Numbered from the stretch's first letter, positions 18,901 to 27,313 are shown. The stretch is 64,000 nt of DNA from Rhizobium sophorae (GCF_013087515.1 NZ_JABFCN010000070.1:124001-188000), one strand, 5' to 3'. The notes: generated from the letters alone by a model not told the origin. A program made the numbers and translations.

Positions 18901-18925
18901 TGTCAGGCGTCGCGGCGATCACCAT
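15923..18925 (-). CDS. Trifunctional protein: GT2 transferase, NodS-like methyltransferase, NodB-like deacetylase
   Basis: A 1000-residue fusion. Residues about 5-230 are GT2 (ISFLIPAYNAADTLAECL, AVVVDDGSTDRT, CMLDADDWLDPT). Residues about 230-520 have no motif I know. Residues about 528-730 are a NodS-like SAM methyltransferase (SEEEYWEHMFERPDPWNY, ALELACAEGIF, LVICSEVLYYM). Residues about 760-1000 are a NodB/CE4 polysaccharide deacetylase (ILMYHRIAEDG, PVMLSFDDAYLDF, FGSHLASHT, ALPYGGTD). The chain can add, N-methylate and deacetylate an amino sugar, the same chemistry that NodC, NodS and NodB divide in Nod-factor synthesis. The open frame runs to 19564, but ATG 18925, behind GGAAGAGG and overlapping the upstream stop, is the sensible start. 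Confidence 0.85.
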   Translation of the reverse strand: MVIAATPDISFLIPAYNAADTLAECLASLQQQTRSNWQAVVVDDGSTDRTWEVLESIAKPDNRILLARQPNAGAAAARNHAARLAVAPLLCMLDADDWLDPTFIESMLPVAEDSSPPVLAFCAYRRVAPDGRMMPMEQPPILTGHAAKREFSSFCALAIHTVVFPKSLFEHLGGMDETLQTGEEWDLWLRMAFAGAEFRRVDKCLAFYRMKAGSLSGDPFKLVRDAVAVTTKAEALRGQHGLSAEGSQTGWMTPGLSQLRMLSWAISARLSPTTDVAALAALVPEIPDAAGNESFLVDVIMHGLRTGLLTDRPGDLIDALDKWQPAFLSLIRLIEQHSFPGTGRKIIEIACWQLSAANPLRSFTLGNIQVVSVELGALFRISKAEQADTLIMHAFSDGQHVGTFVGPIWGDLSIRAQIRLIMHEMQAEEHLQMPPTLVYISSWTKEALRGYRAFGGLIIKSGRRRGRLERLLVRVGRSALLATAPNDKQDNDARLSEILRDFEHRLAPRFRNSPKPRSQKGKQTAPTQSEEEYWEHMFERPDPWNYISAYEQVKYAQTLSLIPEGIERALELACAEGIFTEKLAPKVGRLTATDISQRAIDRAIKRCRDHGNVELRVLDFVKSDVPPEQDLVICSEVLYYMKDEEMLAAVCRKMAAAVKPDGYLITAHAHIRQDEPSRTGFDWGHPFGVETIKQVFAAQAGLALEETIDTELYAIHRFRKGVVADPALRIEAHGAPLDTDVAKHVICGPVGIGREAAWQTEVTTSVPILMYHRIAEDGPAALRRFRTPPEIFRKQMQFLRRQGYYSVTAQNLANLLRSGKPIQGRPVMLSFDDAYLDFQTNAYPILAENDFSADVFVVTDKVGGRSDWDSAHGEPAPLMSWSHIQELHQKGISFGSHLASHTPASAMDNEALLAEAMLSRDALQSRLGAPVESIALPYGGTDFRVPGILALAGYSVGFTTRPAKATFSDNFFALPRFEVRGDRPLEAFPELIGLPGVFIG

Positions 18926-20139
18926 GCGGGCCTCTTCCATCGCCGCAGAACATAGAGAGCGCCGTTTACGCTTCCGAGCATCTCCTGCTTCAGGAAGACG
19001 TCGTGCGACGTCGTGCCTTTGCGAAGCCGTCTTCGGACCCTTCCGGCGTAATATTTCGGAAACGAGAGCAGGATGCGCCGCAGATTGGCGTTGTTTCCCG
19101 TGTTCTGATACTGGACCAGCAGGGCTGCGACATGGCCACTCATATACTGGTAGATCTGTTTGGCGAGCCCCTTCATATCCTTTCGATGAAAGTGCCAGGC
19201 TACCGCCGTCGGCTCGTAGCGGCAGACATGGCCGTGATGGAGGAGCCGGTTCCAGTATTCGGAATCTCCTGAGCATCCGGCAGCGCCCATGTCCAGGCGG
19301 ACATCGAACAGGCCGATCTCGTCGAAGACTTTGCGGCGGATGGCCTGACTTGCGCCGGCTCCTATCGTCCAGACCGGAGCGCCGTAACGTGTATCCCTGC
19401 GATAGAAGTCCTGATTGAAATCCTGCCGCAGATAGCCCCGGCCAAAACTCCAGTGCTTTTCGAAGATAAACTGTGCAGGCGTTGCGAGTTCTCCGGGAAG
19501 GACCAATCCGGTTACGCAGGCGATCTCCGGCAGATCGAAGCCCTTCATCAGGTTCTCCAGCCATCGCTCGTGGAGGACGACGTCATCGTCGGTAAAGGCG
19601 ACGAATTCGGTTCTCGCCGCACGAACCGCCGCATTGCGCGCATAATCCAGCCCGACCCGATCTTCACGGACATAGGTTGCGCCCGATTCCTCTACCACGC
19701 GACGCGTTGCTTCGCCTGCAGAGGCATTATCCACCACGATGATCTCGACGGGGCTGAGCGACTGTTTGGGGATCGAGGCCAGGCAGCGGCGTAGTTCCTC
19801 CGGCCGGTCCTTTGTGCAAATTAGAATGCTGACGTCGCGGTTGCGCACAGGGGTTTGCGCGACCTGACGCGCATGCTCGAGAGTTTCTGGTCGCACGACA
19901 CGCTCGGCGAGCGCCGCCGCCGACTCGGGCCTTTCGATATAAGCTTGTCCGACGGGAAGACCATCCGACAGAAAGACCACGAGCCCATCGGAGACCGGGG
20001 GCGAAACGGCATCCAGGTGAGAGGTGGCAAGCTCGAGATAGTGAATCGGTATGGGAAAACTTATATCCTTCAGATCGGACGGAATTGGTTCTCGCATCAT
20101 CACTCTCTCAATCGCACCGTGAACATACGCCACCTGCAT
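18919..20139 (-). CDS. Glycosyltransferase family 2 protein with N-terminal extension
   Basis: A 406-residue GT2 transferase. The catalytic domain begins near residue 100: DVSILICTKDRPEELRRCL, IIVVDNASAGE and the metal site FVAFTDDDVVLHERW. Further on, GASQAIRRKVFDEIGLFD and SEYWNRLLHHGH fit the acceptor half. About 100 residues precede the domain (IPIHYLELATSHLDAV) without a recognised motif. ATG codons at residues 14-15 are alternative starts. It follows the epimerase by 31 bp and overlaps the fusion gene by seven bases. Confidence 0.85.
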   Translation of the reverse strand: MQVAYVHGAIERVMMREPIPSDLKDISFPIPIHYLELATSHLDAVSPPVSDGLVVFLSDGLPVGQAYIERPESAAALAERVVRPETLEHARQVAQTPVRNRDVSILICTKDRPEELRRCLASIPKQSLSPVEIIVVDNASAGEATRRVVEESGATYVREDRVGLDYARNAAVRAARTEFVAFTDDDVVLHERWLENLMKGFDLPEIACVTGLVLPGELATPAQFIFEKHWSFGRGYLRQDFNQDFYRRDTRYGAPVWTIGAGASQAIRRKVFDEIGLFDVRLDMGAAGCSGDSEYWNRLLHHGHVCRYEPTAVAWHFHRKDMKGLAKQIYQYMSGHVAALLVQYQNTGNNANLRRILLSFPKYYAGRVRRRLRKGTTSHDVFLKQEMLGSVNGALYVLRRWKRPAW

Positions 20140-20170
20140 CCAGGACGCGAGCCTCGAAAGTCATCATGGT

Positions 20171-21127
20171 TTATTCTGCCGCGTGCGCCTTCATTTGGTC
20201 CCTGAACCAATCGAGCGTCATCGCCACGCCCTGTTCGTAGGAGATTTTGCACGACCACTCGGGCATGACATAGTACGCGTTGGTCAAGTCCGGCCGTCTG
20301 TTCGTGGGGTCCTGCGGCGGTGACGGCTCGAAGACGATCGGCACGCCGCCAACGAGTCTGGAGACATATTGCGCAACCTCGAGAACCGAAATCTCGCGAT
20401 CATTGCCGACGTTCAGAGGCCCCTTGTAGTCGGTTTCATTCATCCAGAAATATCGCGCGAAACCATCGACAATGTCATCGACATAGCCCCAGCTGCGTGA
20501 CTGAAGGCCGTCGCCGAACACGGTAATCGGGCGACCCGAAAGCGCCTGGGTGATGAAGTTGGAGACCGCGCGCCCATCGTCGGAGCGTGTCCGGGGACCA
20601 TAGATGTTGAAGGGGCGAACGATCTTGACGTCGAGCCCTTGGGTACGCTGCATCTCGAACAGCAGCGACTCCGTGCACCTTTTGCTCTCGTCGTAGGACG
20701 AGCGCGGTCCGGTACAGTCGACCTGGCCTTTGTAGGATTCCGGCTGCGGCGACACCAGGGGATCGCCATAGACTTCGGAAGAAGAGGTGAAACCGAAACG
20801 TCCGCCCTTCTTCAGCAAGTCGAGCAACCGGAACGCCCCGAGAAGATTGGCGGAGATCGTCCTCTTCGGCTCCTTCATGTACCACGGCGGCGATGCGGGG
20901 GATGCAAGGTGATAGATTTCGTCGAATTTATCCGAGGTCTGCAGCGTCTCAACGTCGGATTTCACGAAGTGGAAACGGGGGTCCCTGATGTGCGCGATAT
21001 TTTCGAAAAGCCCGGTCCAGAGGTTGTCGACAACGACCAGCTTCTGAATGTCCGTCCTAAGCAAAAGTCGATCACACAAGTGGGATCCGATGAAGCCAGC
21101 CCCGCCAGAAATCAATACGCTTTTCAT
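20171..21127 (-). CDS. NAD-dependent sugar-nucleotide epimerase/dehydratase (UDP-glucuronate decarboxylase-like)
   Basis: A 318-residue extended short-chain dehydrogenase. The NAD-binding loop GGAGFIGSHLCDRLL is at the N-terminus, the catalytic YxxxK is in SSYDESKRC, and KIVRPFNIYGPRT plus ITVFGDGLQSRSWGYVDD are typical of UDP-xylose synthase and dTDP-glucose dehydratase relatives. It should prepare an activated sugar for the three GT2 enzymes encoded downstream. It is the first gene of the operon. A degraded copy of its 5' end lies just upstream. Confidence 0.86.
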   Translation of the reverse strand: MKSVLISGGAGFIGSHLCDRLLLRTDIQKLVVVDNLWTGLFENIAHIRDPRFHFVKSDVETLQTSDKFDEIYHLASPASPPWYMKEPKRTISANLLGAFRLLDLLKKGGRFGFTSSSEVYGDPLVSPQPESYKGQVDCTGPRSSYDESKRCTESLLFEMQRTQGLDVKIVRPFNIYGPRTRSDDGRAVSNFITQALSGRPITVFGDGLQSRSWGYVDDIVDGFARYFWMNETDYKGPLNVGNDREISVLEVAQYVSRLVGGVPIVFEPSPPQDPTNRRPDLTNAYYVMPEWSCKISYEQGVAMTLDWFRDQMKAHAAE

Positions 21128-21467
21128 TGCTTTGCGCCTCGTGACTTGAGATAAGGTACTTGTTTATTAGCATCGCCTGTAATGCATGACAATTACTTAG
21201 AAAAATTCTAAGAAATACTCGCGTATTAATGTTAATCGTTAAATCTACCTACTTTAAGGCGACGCGTGGTGCTGCCGATGCGGCGCTCGATACGAGCAGT
21301 TGCGCCGGAGCGGATGCCGCAGATGGTCGTCGCACGATCATCACGACCCGCCCGAACTCGACTATCCGTTCCCACGGCCGCGACAATCTGCGGGTTCGAT
21401 CGAAGGAATCGGCATGGGTATCGAGAACCTCTCCAACGAGGTCCGGATCAGCTGAGGTTGCCTGTGG

Positions 21468-21640
21468 AAATGGGGGTCCTTGATGTGCGCTATATTTTTG
21501 AAAGGTCCGGTGCGAAGATTGTCAACAACAACCAGTTTCCGGGTATCACTATCTAAGTAAAAGTCGTCACATAAATGCGATCCAATGAAGCTGGCCTCGT
21601 TTCTCACATCATCTCGCCTCGTTACTTGAGAATATATTAT
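21468..21640 (-). pseudogene. Decayed duplicate of the epimerase 5' end and leader
   Basis: Minus-strand translation gives ASFIGSHLCDDFYLDSD, RKLVVVDNLRTGPFKNIAHI and KDPHFH, clearly related to the first about 60 residues of the intact epimerase. The likeness continues into the leader (CGCCTCGTTACTTGAG here, CGCCTCGTGACTTGAG there). The frame has lost GGAG at the NAD loop and breaks after KDPHFH. This is a tandem duplication remnant; it cannot make an enzyme. Confidence 0.75.
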
Positions 21641-21955
21641 TGTTATTACAGCGATCGAAAGTTTAGTATGGGCACGAAGTCCGGGGGTGGATCAGACTTT
21701 GGTCTGAATTCTCCCAGCGTCGTCGTCGTTCGAAAATCCAAACTATGGCGCCCGCGCGCCTTTTCAAGCGCCTCGGCAACGCTTTAACACATTGGATCTA
21801 CCTCATTTTTTCCGAGAAGAGATTCCGGTTTTCGGACCGATGCGCGTGCACCGCTGGAGCGAACTCAAATCTGGATAAACCTGACACGGCCAACCGGTGC
21901 AGCGCTCTCTTGGCAGCCGTGCTGCGCAGCCCAGAGAAGCTGCGCGGCTTCGAAC

Positions 21956-22190
21956 TCAGTTCCTCTTAGCGAGTTTTCGGTCAAGAGAGTCGTGAATGAG
22001 CGGCGCCATCACGTCCAGCTTGTCTTCCAGCGCGAAATGGCCGCTATCGAGAAGATGCAGTTCGGCATCCGGCAGGTCGCGAAGATAGGCGGACCCTCGC
22101 CAACGACCCGACCGGACCCTCAGGGGCGGCGTCTTCTGCCGGAAAATGATCGCTTTGACCGTTTGCGAAGCACCTATGAGCAACTGCTCG
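21956..22190 (-). pseudogene. Alpha/beta-hydrolase C-terminal remnant
   Basis: The last about 45 codons read AYLRDLPDAELHLLDSGHF then ALEDKLDVMAPLIHDSLDRK, the usual end of alpha/beta hydrolases, including the SGHF histidine region. Upstream the matching frame shifts: GQSDHFPAEDAA lies in another frame at about 22110-22160. No start or nucleophile elbow is found. The long frame that runs on to 22864 is antisense to the LysR gene and is not coding. Confidence 0.6.
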
Positions 22191-22305
22191 CGCACTAACG
22201 GTCGCTGCGAGCGCACTGCGTGGACAAGGTGAGATCTGACCCATTCAGAGTGCCAGAGAATAAAGCGCGACAATTGCCGGGCAGGGGGATCCGTTCCCAA
22301 TCTTC

Positions 22306-23235
22306 TCAACCCAGGCTGCCGGCAAACCGTTTCGGATACCCTTCCCTTTCGAAGTGCTCGACGACGAAATCTATGAACACCCGCGTCTTGGAGGGCAGCA
22401 GGTTCCTGCTTGCATAATAGATCGAGATCGGGCCCGCATCGACCCACCAGGAAGGCAGGAGCCGAACGAGCCTGCCGCTCTCGATATCGGGCAGGGCGTC
22501 CGGCTTGGCGATCAATGTCACCCCGAGGCCGAGCAGAGCCGATGCCCGCATGGCGGCCGGATCGTTCAGGATGATTGTCTCCTTCAGTGAAACCGTCTGC
22601 AGCTCTCCGGCGGCATTGCGCATCTGTCGCTCCGTGATCCGCCCGGTGCGCAGCGATCTCATGACGATGCCGTCGAGTGCGGCCAGGCTGGAGGGGTCCG
22701 TGGGAGGCACCTGGTTTCGCATATAGTCGGGCGAGGCCACCGCGATAAGATGCGCCGGCGCGAGTGGGCGGGACACAATGCCTTGGGCAAGTTCGAAGCC
22801 GCCGCCGATGGCAGCGTCGTAACCTTCCGCGATCAGGTCGACCTGCCTGTTCTCGAACATCCATTCGGGCCGGATCAGCGGATACGCCTTCATGAATTCC
22901 GGCAGCAGCGGCAGAATATAACCGATGCCGAAGGTCGGCCCCATGCTGATCTTCAATATGCCGGCCGGCTTCGCCTGCTCGGTGGAGGCATCTGCAATGG
23001 CCATCTGGAGCTGTTCCAGGTGATCGCGGATCGAAATCAGGAAACGCTCTCCAGCCTCCGTCAGCGTCAGTTTCCGGGTGCTGCGATGAAACAGGCGCAG
23101 CTTCAGATTGGCTTCCAGGGCAGCGACGTTGCGGCTGACCCCAGCCGGAGTGAGGCCGAGGCGGCGGGCGGCTGCGGAAAAGCTTCTGAGCTCGGCGCTG
23201 CGGACGAAGGATTCAAGATTGGCGAGGCTCTCCAT
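22306..23235 (-). CDS. LysR-family transcriptional regulator
   Basis: A 309-residue LysR regulator. Helix-turn-helix at residues 1-65 (LESFVRSAELRSFSAAARRL, then TPAGVSRNVAALEANLKLRL), followed by the periplasmic-binding-like effector domain (GILKISMGPTFGIGYILPLL). An AAAGAGAC site precedes the ATG. It is divergent from the reductase gene at 23376, with 140 bp between, the standard layout for a LysR protein controlling its neighbour. The effector is unknown. Confidence 0.88.
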   Translation of the reverse strand: MESLANLESFVRSAELRSFSAAARRLGLTPAGVSRNVAALEANLKLRLFHRSTRKLTLTEAGERFLISIRDHLEQLQMAIADASTEQAKPAGILKISMGPTFGIGYILPLLPEFMKAYPLIRPEWMFENRQVDLIAEGYDAAIGGGFELAQGIVSRPLAPAHLIAVASPDYMRNQVPPTDPSSLAALDGIVMRSLRTGRITERQMRNAAGELQTVSLKETIILNDPAAMRASALLGLGVTLIAKPDALPDIESGRLVRLLPSWWVDAGPISIYYASRNLLPSKTRVFIDFVVEHFEREGYPKRFAGSLG

Positions 23236-23375
23236 AGGTCTCTTTCAACAAATGCTTGAAACTCACTCGCAGAAATACCCGCTAATCATGAGGGAATAAA
23301 TAGGCCATCTTCACCTCGTCGAACATCGAATAGCGGCCAGACTGCCTGACCCTGAATACATTATGGAGACATGAC

Positions 23376-23978
23376 ATGACCACTTTCGGCATCATCGGCG
23401 CAGGCAATATCGGCCGCGCAATCGCCACCGCACTCGCCCGTCACGACATCTCGGTCGTCCTGTCGAACAGCCGCGGCCCGGAGAGCCTCGCGGAGACGGT
23501 CGCGGCCATCGGCCCCTCCGTATCGGCGGGCACACGCGAGCGGGCGGCTTCGCAGGATATTGTCTTCGTCGCGGTCAACTGGTCGAAACTCCCGAGAGCG
23601 CTTGCAGGGCTACCCAACTGGAACGGCCGGATCGTCATCGACGCCAATAACCCGATCGAGGCGCCGCTCTTCAAGCCTGCGGAATTGCACGGCCGCCTCT
23701 CGACAGAAATCGTCGCCGATCTCGTGCCCGGCGCCCGCGTCGTCAAGGCGTTCAACCATCTGCTGGCGGATCTCGTTTCCCGCGATCCGCGTGCCGAAGG
23801 CGGCCAGCGCGTTCTCTTCTATTCCGGCGATGACGCCGCGGCGAAAGCCGAGGTCGGCGCGCTGATAGAGAGGCTCGGCTTTGCCGGCATCGACCTTGGG
23901 CCAGTTGCCGTCGGCGGCAAGCTCACCCAGTTCCCGGGCGGCCCGCTGCCGGCCCTCAACCTTGTAAAGTTTGCGTGA
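23376..23978 (+). CDS. NADPH-dependent F420-reductase-like oxidoreductase
   Basis: A 200-residue Rossmann protein: FGIIGAGNIGRAIATAL at the N-terminus, VVLSNSRGPES binding the NADP 2'-phosphate region, and VVKAFNHLLADLV typical of the F420H2:NADP-reductase-like group. In proteobacteria these proteins act with NADPH on unknown small substrates. It is divergent from the LysR gene and overlaps or abuts the SnoaL-like gene downstream, so the two probably form an operon under that regulator. Confidence 0.82.
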   Translation: MTTFGIIGAGNIGRAIATALARHDISVVLSNSRGPESLAETVAAIGPSVSAGTRERAASQDIVFVAVNWSKLPRALAGLPNWNGRIVIDANNPIEAPLFKPAELHGRLSTEIVADLVPGARVVKAFNHLLADLVSRDPRAEGGQRVLFYSGDDAAAKAEVGALIERLGFAGIDLGPVAVGGKLTQFPGGPLPALNLVKFA

Positions 23979-23998
23979 GCCGCATTGGAGAGACCATC

Positions 23999-24388
23999 AT
24001 GTCCACGAACCCTGTCGATCTGGCCGTCGCATTCTTCGACCACTGGACGGCCAACCGCATTGATGAGGCCTTGGCGATGCTGTCGGCCAACGTCCTCTAC
24101 GACAACGTCCCTTTCCCGAACATCATCGGGCGGGAGAACGTGCGGAAGTTTCACAAGGACTTCGGCATAGGCAGCACCTTCACCGTCGATTGGAAGGTGA
24201 CGAACATAGCCGCATCGGGCAATGTCGTCCTCAATGAGCGTATCGATGTCTTCACCCACGAGGGCGGCGGCAAGATCACCCTGCCGGTCATGGGAACCAT
24301 CACCATCGAAAACGGGATGATCACCATATGGCGCGACTATTTCGACCCCGGCGATTTCGACCGGCAGCTTGCGGCGATCAAAGGCTGA
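23999..24388 (+). CDS. SnoaL/limonene-epoxide-hydrolase-like (NTF2 fold) protein
   Basis: A 129-residue NTF2-fold protein (VAFFDHWTANRIDEALAML, VLYDNVPFPNIIGRE, ITIWRDYFDPGDF). The DYFD segment and overall pattern match limonene-1,2-epoxide-hydrolase-like members. The ATG at 23999 has a GGAGAG site six bases upstream; a GTG at 23975 overlapping the previous stop is an alternative. It is co-directional with the reductase and probably acts on the same unknown small molecule. Confidence 0.78.
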   Translation: MSTNPVDLAVAFFDHWTANRIDEALAMLSANVLYDNVPFPNIIGRENVRKFHKDFGIGSTFTVDWKVTNIAASGNVVLNERIDVFTHEGGGKITLPVMGTITIENGMITIWRDYFDPGDFDRQLAAIKG

Positions 24389-25208
24389 GGAAGGGCGGGA
24401 GCTGATACCAACGAAGGCGTTTCGCAGCGGCGCGGCGGACACGCCCTGACGATCAAGTTCAGCCGCGGGGCGATGTCGAGTTCGGTGACGTCGGAATGAG
24501 GACGGGAAGTGGAAGGCGTTCATCGTCTGCTTCCAGATCATGCGCGATCAGAACCAGGTCATCGACATGATGGGGTATGCCGCAAATCCATACTTGAACA
24601 CCAGGTTCAACGTCGTTCCCGGCGTCTGTCCGCTCAATCTCATGGAGAAGCGGAAGACGTTGGGCCGGCGTTCGGCTGAGAACTTGCAGTACGTTCGGAT
24701 TGTCTGGCGTGTGGCGGTACCAGGAAATCGAGGAGACCGTCGCCCCGTAGGTCGACGGTTCTCTTTTCCAGAATGTCACCAAGCAGGGTCGTCAAAAATT
24801 CGGCTGTCAGATGGTTCCAGTCTGTGATGAACGGAACACACCCCTGCTGCTCGTGAGGCATTTCTCCTTGTCGTAATCACAGTGAAGCTTGACGATATCG
24901 CAAGATGAGATGGGAAAAATGGCAGTTGATCCAAATGCTGGTTGGCCGGCGGATAGGTCGCTTCCCGCAGGAATATGGAGGCATCGGATTTTCTCTGAAA
25001 CATGAGCCCCAGGCACGATTGCGATTCCTCGAGCTGGAAATAATTTCCGAAAACGAATATTCGTGCGTCATCCGAATGGCTTTTCATCCAGGAAAGAAGC
25101 TCAAACCTGAAGGGGTTGACGGTGTACTCGAACGGGCGAAGGCTCGTGAGGAAGATCGCTGTGGATCTCGGCCGCGATTGCCGTCGCATCAAGCCTCGAT
25201 GATCGAGG
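24389..25208. other. Region without a confident gene, possible decayed minus-strand gene
   Basis: Minus-strand frames contain protein-like pieces (FRFELLSWMKSHSDDARIF and GLMFQRKSDASIF near 24970-25110; EFLTTLLGDILEKRTVDLRG near 24750-24810) but in different frames and without a good start. I read it as a degenerate gene of unknown type. Nothing on the plus strand convinces. Confidence 0.3.
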
Positions 25209-26585
25209 TCAGCCCTTCGGCCGCACCGCAAACCGGCTGGCATCGAACGGACCTCTGGCGGCGACCGGGGCGACATCCTCACCTGACGTTGCGACATTGA
25301 CCTCGCGATGAACCGTGCGGGGGGAGACGCGAGGCGCGCTCAATCCAATTGCTTCGCCGGGAGAATGCAGCGCCCATGTCATTAGCGCCGCGTCGGAAGT
25401 CGATCCAAGGAAAATCGGCTCTTCCCAGGAAGCGGTCATGGGCAGGGAGGCGATCATATCGGCACCCCGCCTGGAGGTCTCCTGTGCAGCAACGAGGGGA
25501 TGGAAGCGAGCGTGGGCCGGCAAGGCCGACGTCTGTCTCTCCGGAAGTGCGGCAATCGGGCCGATCGACGCAGTCTCCAGCTTGTCGTCCTCGTCCGCCT
25601 CGTGCTCGAGGGCGGGCGGGCGCATCGCCGGTATCGGAATCGAGAGAGAGGACAGATCCGGAGCGGATGGTTTTTTATCCTGCTCGACCGCGCCGGTTTG
25701 CAACGCGAGCGCGTTCAATGCGCGGCTTTTCGGCGTTGGCAGAAGTGCCGTTACGAGCTTGCTCTCCGTGGTGTCGCTGCGCGACGTGGTCGAGGGTCCT
25801 GCGTCTTCGTCTTCTCCAGCTGTGCTGGCGATCTGGATCGAGGTGGTGCTGACGCGTTTCCTGTGGTTCGCAACCGCCTGATTATATCCAGGCAGGGGCC
25901 GGCCGTCGGCCGGAAGATGTATCGTCTGCCCATTCGGGAATATTCGGGCGAGTTCCTGCCGGGACATGCGGGGCCAGGCCCTGACGTTGCCGACGTCGAG
26001 ATGCACGAAGGGCGATCCCGAGGTCGGATAATATCCGACGCCGCCGACCTGCATCTGCATCGCAACGGCGCGCAGCGTCGAAAGCTTCACGCCGGGAACG
26101 TAGAAGTCCATCGCCTTGCCCAGCATGTGCTGGCTCTTCTTGGCGACGCCCGTGCTGCGCGAGCGGTTGCGGAGCATGTTGTTGGTGGCCGGGGAGCGAT
26201 AGGCGGAGACGACGTGGATGTAATCCTTGCCGCCGCTGCGCTTGTATACTTCCCAGACCAGGTCGAGCAGCCGGGGATCCATTCGGGTCGGCTCGTTCCT
26301 TCGCCAGTCGCGCAGAAACCGGTTGATCTGGGCAAGGCCCCTTGAATCGAACTTTCCATCCCGCTTGTAGGTAATCGTGGCCCTCTCGCCCGTATGGGTA
26401 AAGAACAGCTTCAGGGCACGATCTTCCGCAGAGGCAAATGATGCGGAGCCGACAAGTGCCGGAAGCGCAAACAGAGCCGGCAGAATAGTCTTCGCTCCGA
26501 AGCGTTTTGCGCGCGACAGGAGCGTAGCAATGCCGCCCAAGGCTGCGCCCGACAATTCTTGCACTGGATACTTCAACACCAACAA
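25209..26585 (-). CDS. DUF882 / peptidase M15-like periplasmic protein
   Basis: A 458-residue exported protein. A hydrophobic signal (TILPALFALPALVGSASFAS) is followed by a DUF882 (YcbK-like) domain with metal ligands in SQHMLGKAMDFYVPG and FVHLDVGNVRAWPR, plus HVVSAYRSP. M15-like enzymes cut peptidoglycan cross-links. The C-terminal half, from about residue 250, is low-complexity, rich in Ser, Thr, Ala and Pro, and probably disordered. It is monocistronic and faces the decayed region. Core-genome appearance contrasts with the island that begins to its right. Confidence 0.83.
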   Translation of the reverse strand: MLVLKYPVQELSGAALGGIATLLSRAKRFGAKTILPALFALPALVGSASFASAEDRALKLFFTHTGERATITYKRDGKFDSRGLAQINRFLRDWRRNEPTRMDPRLLDLVWEVYKRSGGKDYIHVVSAYRSPATNNMLRNRSRSTGVAKKSQHMLGKAMDFYVPGVKLSTLRAVAMQMQVGGVGYYPTSGSPFVHLDVGNVRAWPRMSRQELARIFPNGQTIHLPADGRPLPGYNQAVANHRKRVSTTSIQIASTAGEDEDAGPSTTSRSDTTESKLVTALLPTPKSRALNALALQTGAVEQDKKPSAPDLSSLSIPIPAMRPPALEHEADEDDKLETASIGPIAALPERQTSALPAHARFHPLVAAQETSRRGADMIASLPMTASWEEPIFLGSTSDAALMTWALHSPGEAIGLSAPRVSPRTVHREVNVATSGEDVAPVAARGPFDASRFAVRPKG

Positions 26586-26800
26586 ACCCGTCCTACACCA
26601 AACACTCGACGACGGGCGGGAGACTCCGCATCCATCACGCTCAATAAAGCCAGCTTATGGTCAATAAATTCCTAACGAGGGGATGAGTAAGCTCGGTGCC
26701 CGTCATCGAGGTGGCATTGCCGCCGTAGTAGAATTGCTGCTGGTTCTTTGGTTCGGCGACTGCTTGGGTTCTCCAAATAGATCTTGCCAGAAGAACCCCG

Positions 26801-27313
26801 CTAATAGCCAGATTGACTAGTGACCTTGCCAGTTGATAGATGCGGGTGTCGGCTCTCGGCTCTACGGGCGAGGAGCCCTCGTTGGAGAAGCCCATTCATG
26901 ACTGTTTCGGTAATGCCAAGTTCAACACGGGCTTCCCGACTCGTAAGTGTCTTTGCAGCTTCGACGAGAATTTGGTGTGCGTTCTCGGCGTCGAAGTGAA
27001 CGCAACCGTGCGACAGCTTGGACTCGCCGATCAGCCCTGCATCCCGCAAGAGATGAACGATCCGTTCCTCGTGCAAGCCGTATTCGAAGCCCCGCAAAGT
27101 TCCTACTGGCAGAGACAAGACGCCGAGGCCCGCATCCGTGAGGTCTTGGATGCAGCAAAGGCACGGGGCACCCAGAGAGTCCTCGATGCTGACGGCAGAT
27201 TCCTGGTGACCTTCGAGCCTGTGAAGAAAACCCTGGAAGAGCTGTTCGCACAGCCCGGTCCGCTGTCTGACGACGACGTGACCCTTCGCAGACGAGCGAG
27301 CGCCCCTTTCCAC
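26801..27313 (-). pseudogene. Probable decayed gene with HTH-like C-terminus
   Basis: A 170-codon minus-strand frame containing GTLRGFEYGLHEERIVHLL, LSHGCVHFDAENAHQILVE and SREARVELGITETVMNGLL. The last part looks like a helix-turn-helix as in excisionase or TniQ-type proteins. No ribosome-binding site and no recognisable N-terminus were found, so it is probably a fragment, possibly of a mobile element at the left edge of the low-oxygen island. Confidence 0.35.

Noticed and set aside
18926..19564. N-terminal 213 residues of the long frame preceding the trifunctional protein
   Set aside because: They overlap the upstream GT2 gene in another frame and are Arg/Ser/Pro-rich shadow sequence; ATG 18925 has a good ribosome-binding site.
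22191..22864. Upper part of the 302-residue minus frame
   Set aside because: Same strand as LysR but in a shifted frame with Arg-rich shadow sequence; only the last about 50 codons resemble a protein.
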